Notes: a model not told the origin generated them from the sequence alone. A stretch of 64,000 bases of DNA from Pontibacter arcticus (GCF_003284895.1 NZ_QMDV01000003.1:436501-500500), one strand, 5' to 3'; shown: positions 1 through 9,292, counted from the stretch's first letter. A program made the numbers and translations.

Positions 1-1
1 T

Positions 2-1177
2 TACTATTACCCAACCAATGACCTGGTAACCGCTCCTGAAATTCTGTTCTTCTGGGTAGCACGTATGATCATGGCTGGTTTTGAATTCCGGAACGAGATG
101 CCATTCCGTAATGTGTACCTGACCGGTATTGTACGTGATGCACAGGGCCGTAAAATGTCTAAATCGCTGGGCAACTCACCGGACCCGCTGGACCTAATCG
201 AGCAATACGGTGCTGATGGCGTGCGTGCCGGTATGTTGTTCAGTTCGCCGGCTGGTAACGATTTGCTTTTTGATGAGAAACTGGTAGAGCAGGGCCGTAA
301 TTTCAGCAACAAGATCTGGAACGCTTTCAGATTGATTAAAGGATGGGAAGTAGACGAAAACCTGCCTTGCCCGAACGAAACGGCTATCCAGTGGTTTGAT
401 GCGCGCTTTAACGAAGCCTTCATTCAGCTGGAAGACCATTTTGAGAAGTTCCGTATTTCGGATGCTTTGCTGGCGGTGTACAAACTGGTGTGGGACGATT
501 TCTGCTCGAACTACCTGGAGATGATCAAACCGGCGTACCAGCAACCAATCGATGCGCGCACAATAGAAGCTACTGTTGGCTTCCTGGAGAACGTGCTGAA
601 GGTGTTGCATCCGTTTATGCCGTTTATCACAGAAGAGATCTGGCACGAACTGAAAACCCGCAAAGACAAGGAATTCCTGATCGTGGCAGCCTGGCCTAAA
701 AAAGATAAGCTGGATAAAGCGATTACGGAGCAAATGGAAGCCGTCCTGAATATTGTAGGCGCGATCCGTAACATCCGGAACTCTAAAAATATTCCGCAGA
801 CCAAGCAACTCGATCTTTCGATCAAAATTGTAAGCGATAATAAGTATGACGCGTTCCTGAGCATCATCACCAAACTGGCCAACGTAAAGGAAATCAGCTT
901 TGTGCAGGATAGCCTGGATGGTGCGATCAGTTTTGTAGAAGCCGGCGATGAGTTCTTTATACCAATGGAAGGTAATATTGACGTGGCAGCCGAGCGCGAG
1001 CGTTTAACCAAGGAGCTGGAGTATACCAAAGGTTTCCTAATCTCGGTAGCGAAAAAGCTAAGCAACGAGCGTTTTGTAAGCGGCGCACCCGAAGCAGTTA
1101 TTACGAACGAGCGCAAAAAGCAAGCCGACGCTGAAGCCAAGATCAAAGCAATAGAGCAAAGTCTGGCTACTTTATAA
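2..1177 (+). CDS. valS: Valyl-tRNA synthetase, C-terminal part (5' end outside window)
   Basis: Charges tRNA-Val with valine in the cytoplasm. The reading frame is open from base 2, so the gene enters from the left and only about 391 C-terminal residues are visible. The fragment begins in the class I catalytic core, with the APEILFFWVARM stretch, and then shows the class I signature KMSKS inside GRKMSKSLGNSPDPL. The anticodon-binding domain follows (HPFMPFITEEIWHEL), and the protein ends in the charged coiled-coil arm typical of bacterial ValRS (roughly the last 65 residues). A strong bidirectional hairpin terminator lies directly downstream. The family call is secure; the upstream half, including the HIGH motif and the editing domain, cannot be judged. 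Confidence 0.97.
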   Translation, partial: YYYPTNDLVTAPEILFFWVARMIMAGFEFRNEMPFRNVYLTGIVRDAQGRKMSKSLGNSPDPLDLIEQYGADGVRAGMLFSSPAGNDLLFDEKLVEQGRNFSNKIWNAFRLIKGWEVDENLPCPNETAIQWFDARFNEAFIQLEDHFEKFRISDALLAVYKLVWDDFCSNYLEMIKPAYQQPIDARTIEATVGFLENVLKVLHPFMPFITEEIWHELKTRKDKEFLIVAAWPKKDKLDKAITEQMEAVLNIVGAIRNIRNSKNIPQTKQLDLSIKIVSDNKYDAFLSIITKLANVKEISFVQDSLDGAISFVEAGDEFFIPMEGNIDVAAERERLTKELEYTKGFLISVAKKLSNERFVSGAPEAVITNERKKQADAEAKIKAIEQSLATL

Positions 1178-1194
1178 TCAGATTTATACTTTCA

Positions 1195-1230
1195 AAAAAG
1201 GCCGCTCTCTTTCGGGAGCGGCCTTTTTTT
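1195..1230 (+). terminator. Rho-independent terminator after valS, probably bidirectional
   Basis: An 8-bp GC-rich stem (GGCCGCTC at 1200-1207 pairing with GAGCGGCC at 1216-1223) is followed by seven T and preceded by six A. It can therefore stop valS from the left and the convergent minus-strand gene from the right. Two overlapping TATACTT motifs follow the T tract immediately. Confidence 0.9.
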
Positions 1231-1293
1231 ATACTTTATACTTTCGGGTTCAGAGAATACAATTTATACTTTTTAATTGTTATACTTGGCTGG

Positions 1294-1881
1294 CTACTTT
1301 ATACTTTGCAACAGCTGTTCAACTTCTTTTTCGTAGCGTGGAAGCACATCATCCAGCCCTTCTTTTTTACCTGAATACCCAATCTGTACTTGCCTGTTCT
1401 CGATTTTATACTTTAATAAACCTTGTTCGGCCTCGGTCAGGTAATATAGTTTAATTGGGTTTGATTTTGTGGCTATCACGTAGGTCCGGAAAGTGAAGTT
1501 GTTTTTTATGTGCAGCTGTGTTGGCGGGCGGTTCTCGAGGTAGCGTTGCGTCACGACTGTATCCAGGTTTATGGTGCTTTCGATCTGGTGCAGCGCTTTT
1601 ATGTCTCCATCCGGAAAAATCCAGCTTGTAATCTCATGGTTACCAGCTTTTTTAGAAGTATGATTTGCTTTTGCAAGATCTAGGGAGGCAGCTAGCTGCA
1701 GCAGTTGCAGATCTGCTGTAACGGTTTCAAAAGAAGGATTGGTCGTAGCATTATCATCTATAATATACCTGCTGTTTTTCTGAAGGATAGCATAATCTTT
1801 TTCAATATCCTGCTGCAGGAGAAGCGTATCCGTACCCATCAGATAAAACGGGAAGAGTAGTAAGAGTAAAGTATAGAGCAT
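1294..1881 (-). CDS. Hypothetical exported protein
   Basis: I do not recognise this 195-residue protein. The N-terminus has a short hydrophobic segment (LYTLLLLLFPFYLMG) that looks like a signal peptide or single membrane anchor. The rest is a soluble mix of helix and strand with no cysteines and no obvious catalytic motif. It is the last of three consecutive minus-strand genes for small envelope proteins, 43 bases after the SIMPL-domain gene, so co-transcription is plausible. The ATG at 1881 is the only start that keeps the hydrophobic N-terminus. Function unknown. Confidence 0.7.
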   Translation of the reverse strand: MLYTLLLLLFPFYLMGTDTLLLQQDIEKDYAILQKNSRYIIDDNATTNPSFETVTADLQLLQLAASLDLAKANHTSKKAGNHEITSWIFPDGDIKALHQIESTINLDTVVTQRYLENRPPTQLHIKNNFTFRTYVIATKSNPIKLYYLTEAEQGLLKYKIENRQVQIGYSGKKEGLDDVLPRYEKEVEQLLQSIK

Positions 1882-1924
1882 CAGCTTAAAGTATAGTGTG
1901 TACTATCAGAACTCAAATTTCGTG

Positions 1925-2629
1925 CTACTTTAACTCAAAAACTACTTTCACGGAAGTTGTAACAGGTATAGTTTGCGGAAATTCGAATAAACTCATACTT
2001 GATTGCCCTCTTATAACAACTTCATTCAGCGTTTCACTTTGCCGATAGTTTATAAAGATCGGATCTGTATCTTCGGTATCTGCTACTTTTACCACACGCT
2101 TTATTTGTCTGTTGGCAGCTTTTGCCATTATATCAGCTTTTGCCCACGCTACTTTAATTGCTTTTTCCAGCACTTCTGAAGTATGTTTATCGATAGCCGA
2201 GGACATAAAACTGCTCCTGAAACCAGTAAATCCTTCTTTAATTAAGCGTGCCTGTACTTCTGTAAACTGACTCAGGTTTTTTAGCATGAAGGTTATGTTC
2301 TGATTTCCATAAAAATACTCTTCCTTATTTCGATTCATATAATCCTGTCTTTTACTTACAGAAAACAATGAGTATTTAACATCAGAAGTAGGAATCTGAA
2401 GATCTTTTAACAGCTTTACCATTTTATCTTCAAGCCTTTTGTGCTGCTGGTATACTTTATCTACACTTGATGAATCTGTGGAGTTAATGTCTACAAAGAA
2501 CTTAACCTGGTCGGCAGGAACATCTATACTTGCTTGCCCAAGTACAACAATACGGTTTTCGGGTGATGGGTTTTGAGCTTTTACAGCAAAGCATAGCAGG
2601 AATAAGAAAAGGGTAAGGTTTACTTTCAT
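1925..2629 (-). CDS. SIMPL domain (DUF541) exported protein
   Basis: This 234-residue protein has a clear signal peptide (residues 1-18, ending FAVKA before QNPSP) followed by a SIMPL/DUF541 domain. The domain shows the typical opening IVVLGQASIDVPADQVKF and the later feature of alternating strands and a long helix around KAIKVAWAKADIMAKAA. Members of the family are periplasmic or outer-membrane-associated and form oligomeric rings; their biochemical role is poorly defined (known of the family). It lies 9 bases downstream of the next minus-strand gene (2639-3142), which suggests a small operon of envelope proteins. Confidence 0.85.
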   Translation of the reverse strand: MKVNLTLFLFLLCFAVKAQNPSPENRIVVLGQASIDVPADQVKFFVDINSTDSSSVDKVYQQHKRLEDKMVKLLKDLQIPTSDVKYSLFSVSKRQDYMNRNKEEYFYGNQNITFMLKNLSQFTEVQARLIKEGFTGFRSSFMSSAIDKHTSEVLEKAIKVAWAKADIMAKAANRQIKRVVKVADTEDTDPIFINYRQSETLNEVVIRGQSSMSLFEFPQTIPVTTSVKVVFELK

Positions 2630-2638
2630 AAAGTTGGT

Positions 2639-3142
2639 TTACAATTTAGAATGATCGATTACAGTCCAGGTTATACTTCCGTTACTCACGTTATACTTTA
2701 AAAGCAAGTTGCCGCCGTTGTGGCCGTCTTCGTAATAAGCCAGCGCGTAGTTGCCGTTCAGGATGTGGCTTTTACGGATAGCCATCGTGCCACCCATTGT
2801 TCCTTTCACCGGAATAAGTGTGCTTTGGTTTCGGGTAAGGTCTTTTTTAAGATCAGTTTCCGGGTTTTGCAGGCCTTTGCGTTGCAGTTTTTTGATCTCA
2901 CTTTGGGTAAGGCTGCCCATCTTATTTACAGAAATTTCTTCTGTCGGCGGAACTAAAGTCATCGTGTCCGGAGGTAAAATCATACTTTCCAGTGAGTCTT
3001 CAGCTTCCTTTCTTGCAGTTAATTCTTCAACTTTTGTGTCGGCCATGGCTAAACGACTTTCCGCTTCAGTTTTCTGAAAGTATAAATAAACAGCAGCCAG
3101 CAACGAAACAGCCGCTATGATCCAGGGAAGTATGGTTTTCAT
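2639..3142 (-). CDS. Hypothetical membrane-anchored protein with short coiled coil
   Basis: A 167-residue protein with one N-terminal transmembrane segment (about residues 5-22, ILPWIIAAVSLLAAVYLYF). A charged heptad-like stretch (about 24-50) then looks like a short coiled coil, and a proline-rich linker follows. The C-terminal ~70 residues are strand-rich (YALAYYEDGHNGGNLLLKYNV), perhaps a small beta domain in the periplasm. I do not recognise the family. It is probably the first gene of the three-gene minus-strand cluster with the SIMPL protein. Function unknown. Confidence 0.65.
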   Translation of the reverse strand: MKTILPWIIAAVSLLAAVYLYFQKTEAESRLAMADTKVEELTARKEAEDSLESMILPPDTMTLVPPTEEISVNKMGSLTQSEIKKLQRKGLQNPETDLKKDLTRNQSTLIPVKGTMGGTMAIRKSHILNGNYALAYYEDGHNGGNLLLKYNVSNGSITWTVIDHSKL

Positions 3143-3218
3143 GGTATCAGGTTAGTTTATACTTGCACGTATACTTTAGCTAAGGTAAAAAAGATAAACA
3201 TGGCATCATCAGGTTAAA

Positions 3219-3257
3219 AAATAAAGCCTGCTCCGTTTACTGAAGCAGGCTTTAAAA
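3219..3257 (-). terminator. Terminator after the E2 gene (minus strand)
   Basis: AAAGCCTGCT at 3223-3232 pairs with AGCAGGCTTT at 3244-3253. Read on the minus strand, the stem is followed by a T-rich run (complement of the A tract at 3215-3222), as expected for the end of the E2 transcript that stops at 3307. Confidence 0.8.
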
Positions 3258-3306
3258 GTATAAAAGCAAAGTCTTTCGTTTTTTATCCGAAGTCCTTTTT
3301 CAAAAA

Positions 3307-4668
3307 TTAAATGGTTGTGTTTACATCGAAGTTTTCGAGGTAATCGGCTACGCGGCGTACAAACATGCCACCCAAAGAGCCATCCACTACACGGTGGTCG
3401 TAAGAGTGCGACAGGTACATGAAATGACGAATACCGATCAGATCGCCGTCCGGTGTTTCAATAACAGCTGGCTTCTTTTTGATCGCGCCAACGGCCATAA
3501 TTGCCACTTGTGGCTGCATGATAATTGGTGTGCCCATCACGTTTCCGAAAGAGCCTACGTTCGAAACCGTATAGGTACCGCCAGCCAGATCGTCCGGTGT
3601 CAGTTTGTTGATACGGCCACGGTTAGCCAAATCGTTCACTTTTTTGGTCAGGCCGTTCAGGTTCAGTTGGTCTGCGTTTTTGATGTTCGGCACGATCAGG
3701 TTACCGCTTGGCAACGCTACGGCCATACCAATGTTGATATCTTTGTGACGGATAATGGTACCACCATCCACTGACACGTTGATCATCGGGAAATCTTTGA
3801 TCGCTTTGGCAATCGCATCAATAAAGAGCGGCGTAAAGGTCAGGTTCTCGCCTTCGCGCTTCTTGTATACATCTTTCCACTTGTTTCTCCAGTTCACCAG
3901 GTTGGTTACATCGGCTTCTACAAAAGAAGTAACGTGCGGAGAAATGCGTTTGCTGTCCACCATACGGTCAGCGATCATTTTACGCATGCGGTCCATTTCG
4001 ATCAGCTCCACATTACCGCCATATGAGGCAGCTGGTTTAACAGCTGGCGCAGAGGCCTGTGGTTGCGCAGCAGGAGCAGGTGTAACAGCTGGTTTAGCTT
4101 GCGGGGCAGGTGTTGCACCTGCTCCTGCTGCCGGAGCGGCAGCTTGCTGAGGTGCATTTTTACGGCCATCCACGTACGCCATAATATCTTTTTTAGACAC
4201 ACGGCCTTCGCTGCCGGTACCTGGCACAAACTCCAGTTCCTGCATCGATATACCTTCTTCGCGGGCAATGTTCAGTACCAGCGGAGAATAGAAACGACCT
4301 GTAGCTGGCTGGTCAAGTTTGGCAACCGAAGAAGAAGCATTAGAAGCAGTTGTTTCCTGCTGAGGTGCAGCTTCCGGAGCCGGCGCAGCAGCCTGTGCCG
4401 TAGCGGCAGGAGCAGCAGTATCTTCGCCGTTGGTAGAGATAATGGCAATCGTAGCGCCAACAGCAACTACATCACCTTCCTGCACCAGAATTTCCTTTAG
4501 CACACCACCCTGAATAGCAGGTACTTCTGTGTCTACTTTATCCGTAGCTACTTCCAGTACCGACTCGTCCTGCTCGATGGTATCACCCACATTCTTGAGC
4601 CATTTCAGAACGGTACCTTCCATGATACTCTCGCCCATTTTGGGCATAACCATTTCTACAAGTGCCAT
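3307..4668 (-). CDS. 2-oxo acid dehydrogenase E2 component (dihydrolipoyl acyltransferase)
   Basis: Core acyltransferase of a pyruvate, 2-oxoglutarate or branched-chain 2-oxo acid dehydrogenase complex; it transfers the acyl group from lipoyl-lysine to CoA. The 453 residues show one lipoyl domain (1-77, with the lipoylated lysine K44 in EVATDKVDTE) and an Ala/Pro/Gln-rich flexible linker. A peripheral subunit-binding domain (about 125-165), a second Ala/Pro linker, and the catalytic domain follow. The active-site motif DHRVVDG starts at residue 424 (H425, D429). No E1 or E3 gene is adjacent, so substrate specificity cannot be read from context. Its own promoter (TTG-N19-TAacTTTG) lies at 4817-4846. 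Confidence 0.93.
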   Translation of the reverse strand: MALVEMVMPKMGESIMEGTVLKWLKNVGDTIEQDESVLEVATDKVDTEVPAIQGGVLKEILVQEGDVVAVGATIAIISTNGEDTAAPAATAQAAAPAPEAAPQQETTASNASSSVAKLDQPATGRFYSPLVLNIAREEGISMQELEFVPGTGSEGRVSKKDIMAYVDGRKNAPQQAAAPAAGAGATPAPQAKPAVTPAPAAQPQASAPAVKPAASYGGNVELIEMDRMRKMIADRMVDSKRISPHVTSFVEADVTNLVNWRNKWKDVYKKREGENLTFTPLFIDAIAKAIKDFPMINVSVDGGTIIRHKDINIGMAVALPSGNLIVPNIKNADQLNLNGLTKKVNDLANRGRINKLTPDDLAGGTYTVSNVGSFGNVMGTPIIMQPQVAIMAVGAIKKKPAVIETPDGDLIGIRHFMYLSHSYDHRVVDGSLGGMFVRRVADYLENFDVNTTI

Positions 4669-4816
4669 ATTTTTTATTGCTTTCTGAGATATTAGATTTT
4701 AGACGTTAGATTTCAGACAAAACCAGCTTGTGGCAGGAGGTAGTTATACTTCTCTTTTCATTATAAAAAGACAAAGTTTACAAGCTAAAATCTATATACT
4801 ATAAGTCTATTTTAGA

Positions 4817-4846
4817 CAAAGTTAATGATTTTAGCCTATTCCTCAA
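4817..4846 (-). promoter_or_regulatory. Bacteroidota-type promoter for the E2 gene
   Basis: On the minus strand, TTG at 4846-4844 is followed after exactly 19 bases by TAACTTTG at 4824-4817. This matches the Bacteroidota primary sigma-factor consensus TTG-N19-TAnnTTTG. The -33 element lies inside the last codons of cinA, and the start codon of the E2 gene is about 150 bases downstream, which leaves a long leader. It is the best complete promoter match in the window. Confidence 0.65.
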
Positions 4847-6095
4847 CGCTTGCCAGTAAAGTTTGCCTGATCAGGTTAAGGGCCACCATGGCCGTATATT
4901 CGATATTTAATTTGCGGTCTTTATTATAATGTATAAGCTTCGCGACTGTTTTGCCTTTAAAAGCACAGGCCACCCAAATCGTACCGACCGGTTTTTCGGG
5001 CGTTCCGCCGCCAGGTCCGGCAATGCCGCTGGTTGCTACGCCAACGTCGGTGTTAAATTTAAGGCATACATTTTCGGCCATTTCGCGCACGGTAGCTTCG
5101 CTTACGGCACCATGCTGTAGTAAGGTTTCTTTTTTTACGTTGAGCTCCCGTATTTTTACTTCGTTGTGGTAGGCAATTATACTTCCCTGAAAGTAGGCAG
5201 AGCTGCCGGCTATACTTGTAAGCTTATGTGCCAGGTAACCGCCCGTACAACTTTCGGCGGTGGCGATAGTCAGGTTACGGTCTTTTAAAAGTATACCGAT
5301 CGCTTCTTCCAACGGAATCTCACCAATGGCAAAAATGTAGCCTGGGATGATGTGCTGAAGCTTTTTAACTTCGTTGTCGAGTTCCTGCTCCAGTATAGTG
5401 GCTTCATCACCCTGGCCGGTTAAGCGCAGGCGCACCCCGCTCAGGCTGGGCAAATAAGCGAGTTTAATATGAGGCGGCAGGTTGGTTTCCCAGTCTTCGA
5501 TGCGCTCGGCAAGTATGGATTCGGCAATGCCGGTGGTCTGGATAACTTTATGAATAATCTCGGGCGTTTTAAAATAGGCTTTCAGCTTCGGAAGTATAAG
5601 TTCTGTCATCATCAGCTTCATCTCAAACGGCACGCCGGGCATCGACACAAAAACTTTTCCGTCTTCCTCGAACCACATACCTGGTGCCGTGCCAATGGCA
5701 TTGCGGATGGGGGTGCAGCTCTCCGGTAAAAAGGCTTGTTGCCGGTTCAGTTCGGTTATATCGATGTTACGTTTCCTGAAAATAGCGCTGATATCAGCCA
5801 GCGAAGGCTCGTGCAACTTAAGAGAAGTATGGAAATAGGAGGTAAGTACCGTTTTTGTCAGGTCGTCTTTGGTGGGGCCAAGTCCGCCGGTAATCAAGAT
5901 AATGTCAGCGCGGGTGCGGGCATCGTTCAGGGTACTTATAATGTGGGCCTCATTATCAGAAACAGATGTAATCTGCTGTACTCTTATGCCTAGTTTTGTT
6001 AGTTCAGCGCCCATCCAGGCCGAGTTGGTATCTACTACCTGCCCGTACAGGAGCTCGTCTCCGATGGTGATTATTTCAGCAAGAACTGTTTTCAT
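4836..6095 (-). CDS. cinA: CinA family protein (MoCF-like domain plus NMN deamidase domain)
   Basis: A 419-residue protein with the full two-domain CinA architecture. The N-terminal MoCF/COG1058 domain (about 1-170) shows ITIGDELLYGQVVDTNS and ITGGLGPTKDDLT. The C-terminal CinA/PncC domain (about 258-415) shows TAESCTGG and the GIAGPGGGTPEKPVGT motif. The C-terminal domain hydrolyses the amide of nicotinamide mononucleotide, and full-length members may also act on ADP-ribose-like substrates (known of the family). The name reflects competence-induced expression in Gram-positives and does not show competence here. The ATG at 6095 gives the canonical N-terminus. Confidence 0.93.
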   Translation of the reverse strand: MKTVLAEIITIGDELLYGQVVDTNSAWMGAELTKLGIRVQQITSVSDNEAHIISTLNDARTRADIILITGGLGPTKDDLTKTVLTSYFHTSLKLHEPSLADISAIFRKRNIDITELNRQQAFLPESCTPIRNAIGTAPGMWFEEDGKVFVSMPGVPFEMKLMMTELILPKLKAYFKTPEIIHKVIQTTGIAESILAERIEDWETNLPPHIKLAYLPSLSGVRLRLTGQGDEATILEQELDNEVKKLQHIIPGYIFAIGEIPLEEAIGILLKDRNLTIATAESCTGGYLAHKLTSIAGSSAYFQGSIIAYHNEVKIRELNVKKETLLQHGAVSEATVREMAENVCLKFNTDVGVATSGIAGPGGGTPEKPVGTIWVACAFKGKTVAKLIHYNKDRKLNIEYTAMVALNLIRQTLLASVEE

Positions 6096-6154
6096 ATATT
6101 TGGTCTGATTTATGCGTAAGGGAAACTACTTAAAAGTAAAGATGTTCTGTTGAT

Positions 6155-6889
6155 ATGAAAAAAATACTTTATACTTCTTTAATTGCTTTAGCTGTTAGCA
6201 CATCAGCGTGTACGGTTGCCGAGGTGCAACGCACCATGGATGGCGTACTGGCAGGAACCGGTACAGGCGTGCCCGTTACCAAAACAGAAGTAGCTAACGG
6301 CCTGAAGCAAGCGCTGGAGATCGGCATAAAGAACGGAGCAGCGCAGGCCTCTCAGGTAGATGGGTATCATAAAAATTCGCTTATCCGTATTCCGTTTCCG
6401 GAAGATGTAAAGAAAGTAGAAAATACCCTGCGCCAGATCGGTTTGGGCAGCGAGGTTGATAAGTTTGTACTTACCCTGAACCGCGGTGCCGAAGATGCTG
6501 CCAAAAGTGCCGTTCCTATTTTTGTGAGTGCCATCAAGCAACTGACCATAGCTGATGCCTGGGCCATCCTGAAAGGCGACCGCGATGCGGCTACCCAATA
6601 CCTGAAACGCACTACTTCGCAGCAATTATACACAGCTTTTAACCCCGTAATGGTGAAATCTTTAGAGAAAACGAATGCCACCCGTTACTATGCTGACCTG
6701 GTAAACCGCTACAACAAAATTCCGTTGGTGCAGAAAGTGAACCCTGACCTGGATGATTACGCCACGCAACGCGCCATTGACGGTTTATTTACGTTGGTAG
6801 CGCAGGAAGAAGCCCAGATCCGTGAAAATCCGGTGGCCCGCACCACAGAGTTACTCCGTCGGGTTTTTGGAAACAATAATCAATCGTAA
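6155..6889 (+). CDS. DUF4197 domain lipoprotein
   Basis: A 244-residue predicted lipoprotein: the signal peptide ends in a lipobox (STSAC, acylated cysteine at residue 19). The mature part is one DUF4197 domain, an all-helical domain of unknown function found in many Gram-negative envelopes. Typical features seen are GLKQALEIGIKNG near the start and IPFPEDVKKVENTLRQIGLG in the middle. The gene stands alone on the plus strand, divergent from cinA, and is closed by its own terminator at 6915-6953. No reaction can be assigned. Confidence 0.85.
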   Translation: MKKILYTSLIALAVSTSACTVAEVQRTMDGVLAGTGTGVPVTKTEVANGLKQALEIGIKNGAAQASQVDGYHKNSLIRIPFPEDVKKVENTLRQIGLGSEVDKFVLTLNRGAEDAAKSAVPIFVSAIKQLTIADAWAILKGDRDAATQYLKRTTSQQLYTAFNPVMVKSLEKTNATRYYADLVNRYNKIPLVQKVNPDLDDYATQRAIDGLFTLVAQEEAQIRENPVARTTELLRRVFGNNNQS

Positions 6890-6910
6890 AAAAGTATAAT
6901 TATACCCTGC

Positions 6911-6955
6911 ATAAGCGCCCGCTTTACTTTTGTGTAGAGCGGGCGCTTTTTTTAT
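6911..6955 (+). terminator. Terminator after the DUF4197 gene
   Basis: GCGCCCGCT at 6915-6923 pairs with AGCGGGCGC at 6938-6946, followed by seven T. It is a classical strong intrinsic terminator on the plus strand. Confidence 0.9.
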
Positions 6956-7029
6956 AACATAAAGCCTTAATTAGAAGTACAATAAACCAATTTTAAGCAT
7001 CTGTGCACCGCTATCTATACTTTGTAACT

Positions 7030-8310
7030 ATGGAAAACACACCATTCGCTTATACCACCATCACAAAAGAAAGTGACCTGAATAGCCTGATTGAAGAAGT
7101 GGGCGATGCCCGGATTGTTATGTTAGGTGAAGCCTCACATGGTACTTCGGAGTATTATACCTGGCGCACGGCCATCACCAAAAAACTAATGCAGGAAAAG
7201 GGTTTCAACTTTGTAGCTGTGGAAGGCGACTGGCCGGAGTGTTATACAATAAACCGCTTTATTAAAGGATATGCCGATTCGGGGACTAAGATTGCCGATG
7301 TGCTGCAGGTATATAAACGCTGGCCTACCTGGATGTGGGCAAACTGGGAAACAGCCGCTTTAGTTGAATGGCTCCGCGATTTTAACCATATCCGTAACGG
7401 TGCCGAAAAGGTAGGTTTTTATGGCCTGGATGTGTATAGTTTATGGGAGTCGCTGGAACAGATCGTGAACTACCTGGACCGAACAGATGGCAAAGCAGCC
7501 GATGCTGCCCGGATAGCAATCAATTGTTTCGAACCGTTTAACCGCGACCCTCAAACGTATGCGCATGCCACCGCTTTTGTGCCTACTGATTGTGAAAAAG
7601 AAGTAATTGACATGTTGCAACGCGTGCAGCGCCACCCGCCTGTTACCGGCGACCATGAATTTGATTTTAACACGGAGCAGAATGCGCTGGTAGCCGTGAA
7701 TGCCGAAAAATATTACCGGGCCATGGTTAAGGGCGGGTCAGACTCGTGGAACGTGCGCGACAGCCACATGATGGAAACCCTGGACCGCTTACTTGATTTA
7801 CATGGACCGGACTCGAAAGCTATTGTATGGGAGCATAATACGCACATCGGCGATGCCCGCGCTACCGATATGGCGGACGATGGCATGTATAATATCGGAC
7901 AGCTTGCCCGCGAAAAGTATGGCCACGACCAAGTGAAGCTGATTGGCTTCGGGAGCTACCAGGGCACCGTAATAGCCGGAAAATCGTGGGGTGCTACGAT
8001 GCAGAAAATGGACGTGCCGCCTGCCCGCAAAGGAAGCTGGGAAGAATTGCTGCATCGTATCAACTCAGAAGATAAACTGGTATTCTCTAAAGATTTGAAA
8101 GACGTACCTGAACTGCAGACACACATCGGCCACCGTGCCATCGGTGTGGTATACGATCCTAAATTTGAGCAGTACGGTAACTATGTGCCAACCCTGATAC
8201 CGGAACGCTACGATGCCTTTTTATACTTTGATGAGACCGAAGCCGTGCATCCACTGCATTTTAAAACAAAATCCGGGCAGCAACCGGACTTGTATCCCTG
8301 GGCATACTGA
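7030..8310 (+). CDS. Erythromycin esterase family protein
   Basis: A 426-residue cytoplasmic protein of the erythromycin esterase (EreA-like) family. Features seen are the family opening VMLGEASHGTSEYY with the conserved E and H residues, then VEGDWPECYTINRF, YGLDVYSLWESL and the late VWEHNTHIGDARATDM. Most members outside resistance plasmids act on unknown substrates, so this should not be read as a resistance gene. An in-frame GTG lies at 7003. The ATG at 7030 is chosen because homology-like sequence starts there and the extra nine residues are unlike the family. Its stop lies 19 bases from that of the convergent antiporter gene. Confidence 0.88.
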   Translation: MENTPFAYTTITKESDLNSLIEEVGDARIVMLGEASHGTSEYYTWRTAITKKLMQEKGFNFVAVEGDWPECYTINRFIKGYADSGTKIADVLQVYKRWPTWMWANWETAALVEWLRDFNHIRNGAEKVGFYGLDVYSLWESLEQIVNYLDRTDGKAADAARIAINCFEPFNRDPQTYAHATAFVPTDCEKEVIDMLQRVQRHPPVTGDHEFDFNTEQNALVAVNAEKYYRAMVKGGSDSWNVRDSHMMETLDRLLDLHGPDSKAIVWEHNTHIGDARATDMADDGMYNIGQLAREKYGHDQVKLIGFGSYQGTVIAGKSWGATMQKMDVPPARKGSWEELLHRINSEDKLVFSKDLKDVPELQTHIGHRAIGVVYDPKFEQYGNYVPTLIPERYDAFLYFDETEAVHPLHFKTKSGQQPDLYPWAY

Positions 8311-8329
8311 TAAGTTAAATCTTAATAGC

Positions 8330-9292
8330 CTAGCCTCGTTGCACCAGGTAAAATATGTAGGCTGCATAGATCAGCAGAAAAAGTACGCCGTTCCAGCGGT
8401 CGATGGCATTCTTTTTTCCGATAGGCATGGCGATAATGAGCAATGTGCTTGCAAAAATCATCATCAGGATGTCGGTATTGCTAATGGTGCTGAAGGGGAG
8501 CGGATTGATAACAGCACTTATACCTAATATCCAGAGCAAATTAAAAATATTAGAGCCGATTACATTGCCTACCGCTATATCGATATTGCGTTTATAAGCA
8601 GCTATGGCAGAAGTTACCAGTTCAGGTAATGATGTGCCGATAGCCACAATGGTTAAGCCGATAAATGACTCGCTCAAGCCAAATGATTGTGCTATTTCTA
8701 CGGCACCATCTACTACCCACTTGCCTCCTAAAAACAGCGCAGTAACACCAAGTACAATATAGATTACAGCCTTCATCACTGGCATTACCGGAGAGCTATC
8801 ATCTACAATTTCATCATCATGGTTGGTTTTAGCTACGTTGTAGATATAAGCCATGAACATGATAAAGAAGGCCAACAGGATAAAGCCATCTGCGCGGCTG
8901 ATAAAGAGCTGATCTGTGTCGGTGAAGATAGTGGCATTTGCCAGAAAGCCTACCAGTAAGGTAGCGATAAGCGAAAAAGGTATTTCTGTCAGGATGGTGT
9001 TGCGCTTGATGGGCAGCGGGCAGATAATGGCCGCCACACCAAGTATAAGCAACAGGTTGGCTACATTACTGCCAAACACGTTACCGATTGCTATAGCTGA
9101 CTGCCCCTGCATACTTGCCAGAATGTTCACGATCAGTTCCGGCATAGATGTTCCAAAGGAAACAATCGTGAGCGCAACGACCATATCCGATATGTTGTAC
9201 CGCTTCGCAATAGACGATGCGCCGGATACCAGGATATCAGCACCTTTTATGAGCAATACAAAACCGATAACGAATAAGATATATGTCAGCAT
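8330..9292 (-). CDS. Calcium/sodium antiporter (CaCA superfamily, YrbG-like)
   Basis: A 320-residue inner-membrane protein with about ten hydrophobic segments and two internally repeated halves. Each half carries the alpha-repeat signature of cation/Ca2+ exchangers: GTSMPELIVN in the first and GTSLPELVTS in the second. Each signature is followed by GNVFGSNVANLL or GNVIGSNIFNLL. The family exchanges Ca2+ for Na+ (K+-dependent in some members). The length is normal for YrbG-type proteins. It is convergent with the esterase-family gene and separated from yebC by a hairpin terminator. Confidence 0.92.
   Translation of the reverse strand: MLTYILFVIGFVLLIKGADILVSGASSIAKRYNISDMVVALTIVSFGTSMPELIVNILASMQGQSAIAIGNVFGSNVANLLLILGVAAIICPLPIKRNTILTEIPFSLIATLLVGFLANATIFTDTDQLFISRADGFILLAFFIMFMAYIYNVAKTNHDDEIVDDSSPVMPVMKAVIYIVLGVTALFLGGKWVVDGAVEIAQSFGLSESFIGLTIVAIGTSLPELVTSAIAAYKRNIDIAVGNVIGSNIFNLLWILGISAVINPLPFSTISNTDILMMIFASTLLIIAMPIGKKNAIDRWNGVLFLLIYAAYIFYLVQRG

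Noticed and set aside
4836-6095. cinA as evidence for natural competence
   Set aside because: CinA is widespread as an NMN deamidase and does not by itself show competence; no com genes are in the window.
7003-7029. GTG start nine codons upstream for the erythromycin-esterase-family gene
   Set aside because: The extra residues overlap a TATACTTTG element and are not family-like; the ATG at 7030 is better.
7030-8310. Reading the erythromycin-esterase-family protein as a macrolide resistance gene
   Set aside because: Only family-level resemblance is visible, the gene is in a chromosomal housekeeping context with no mobile element, and most family members have other or unknown substrates.
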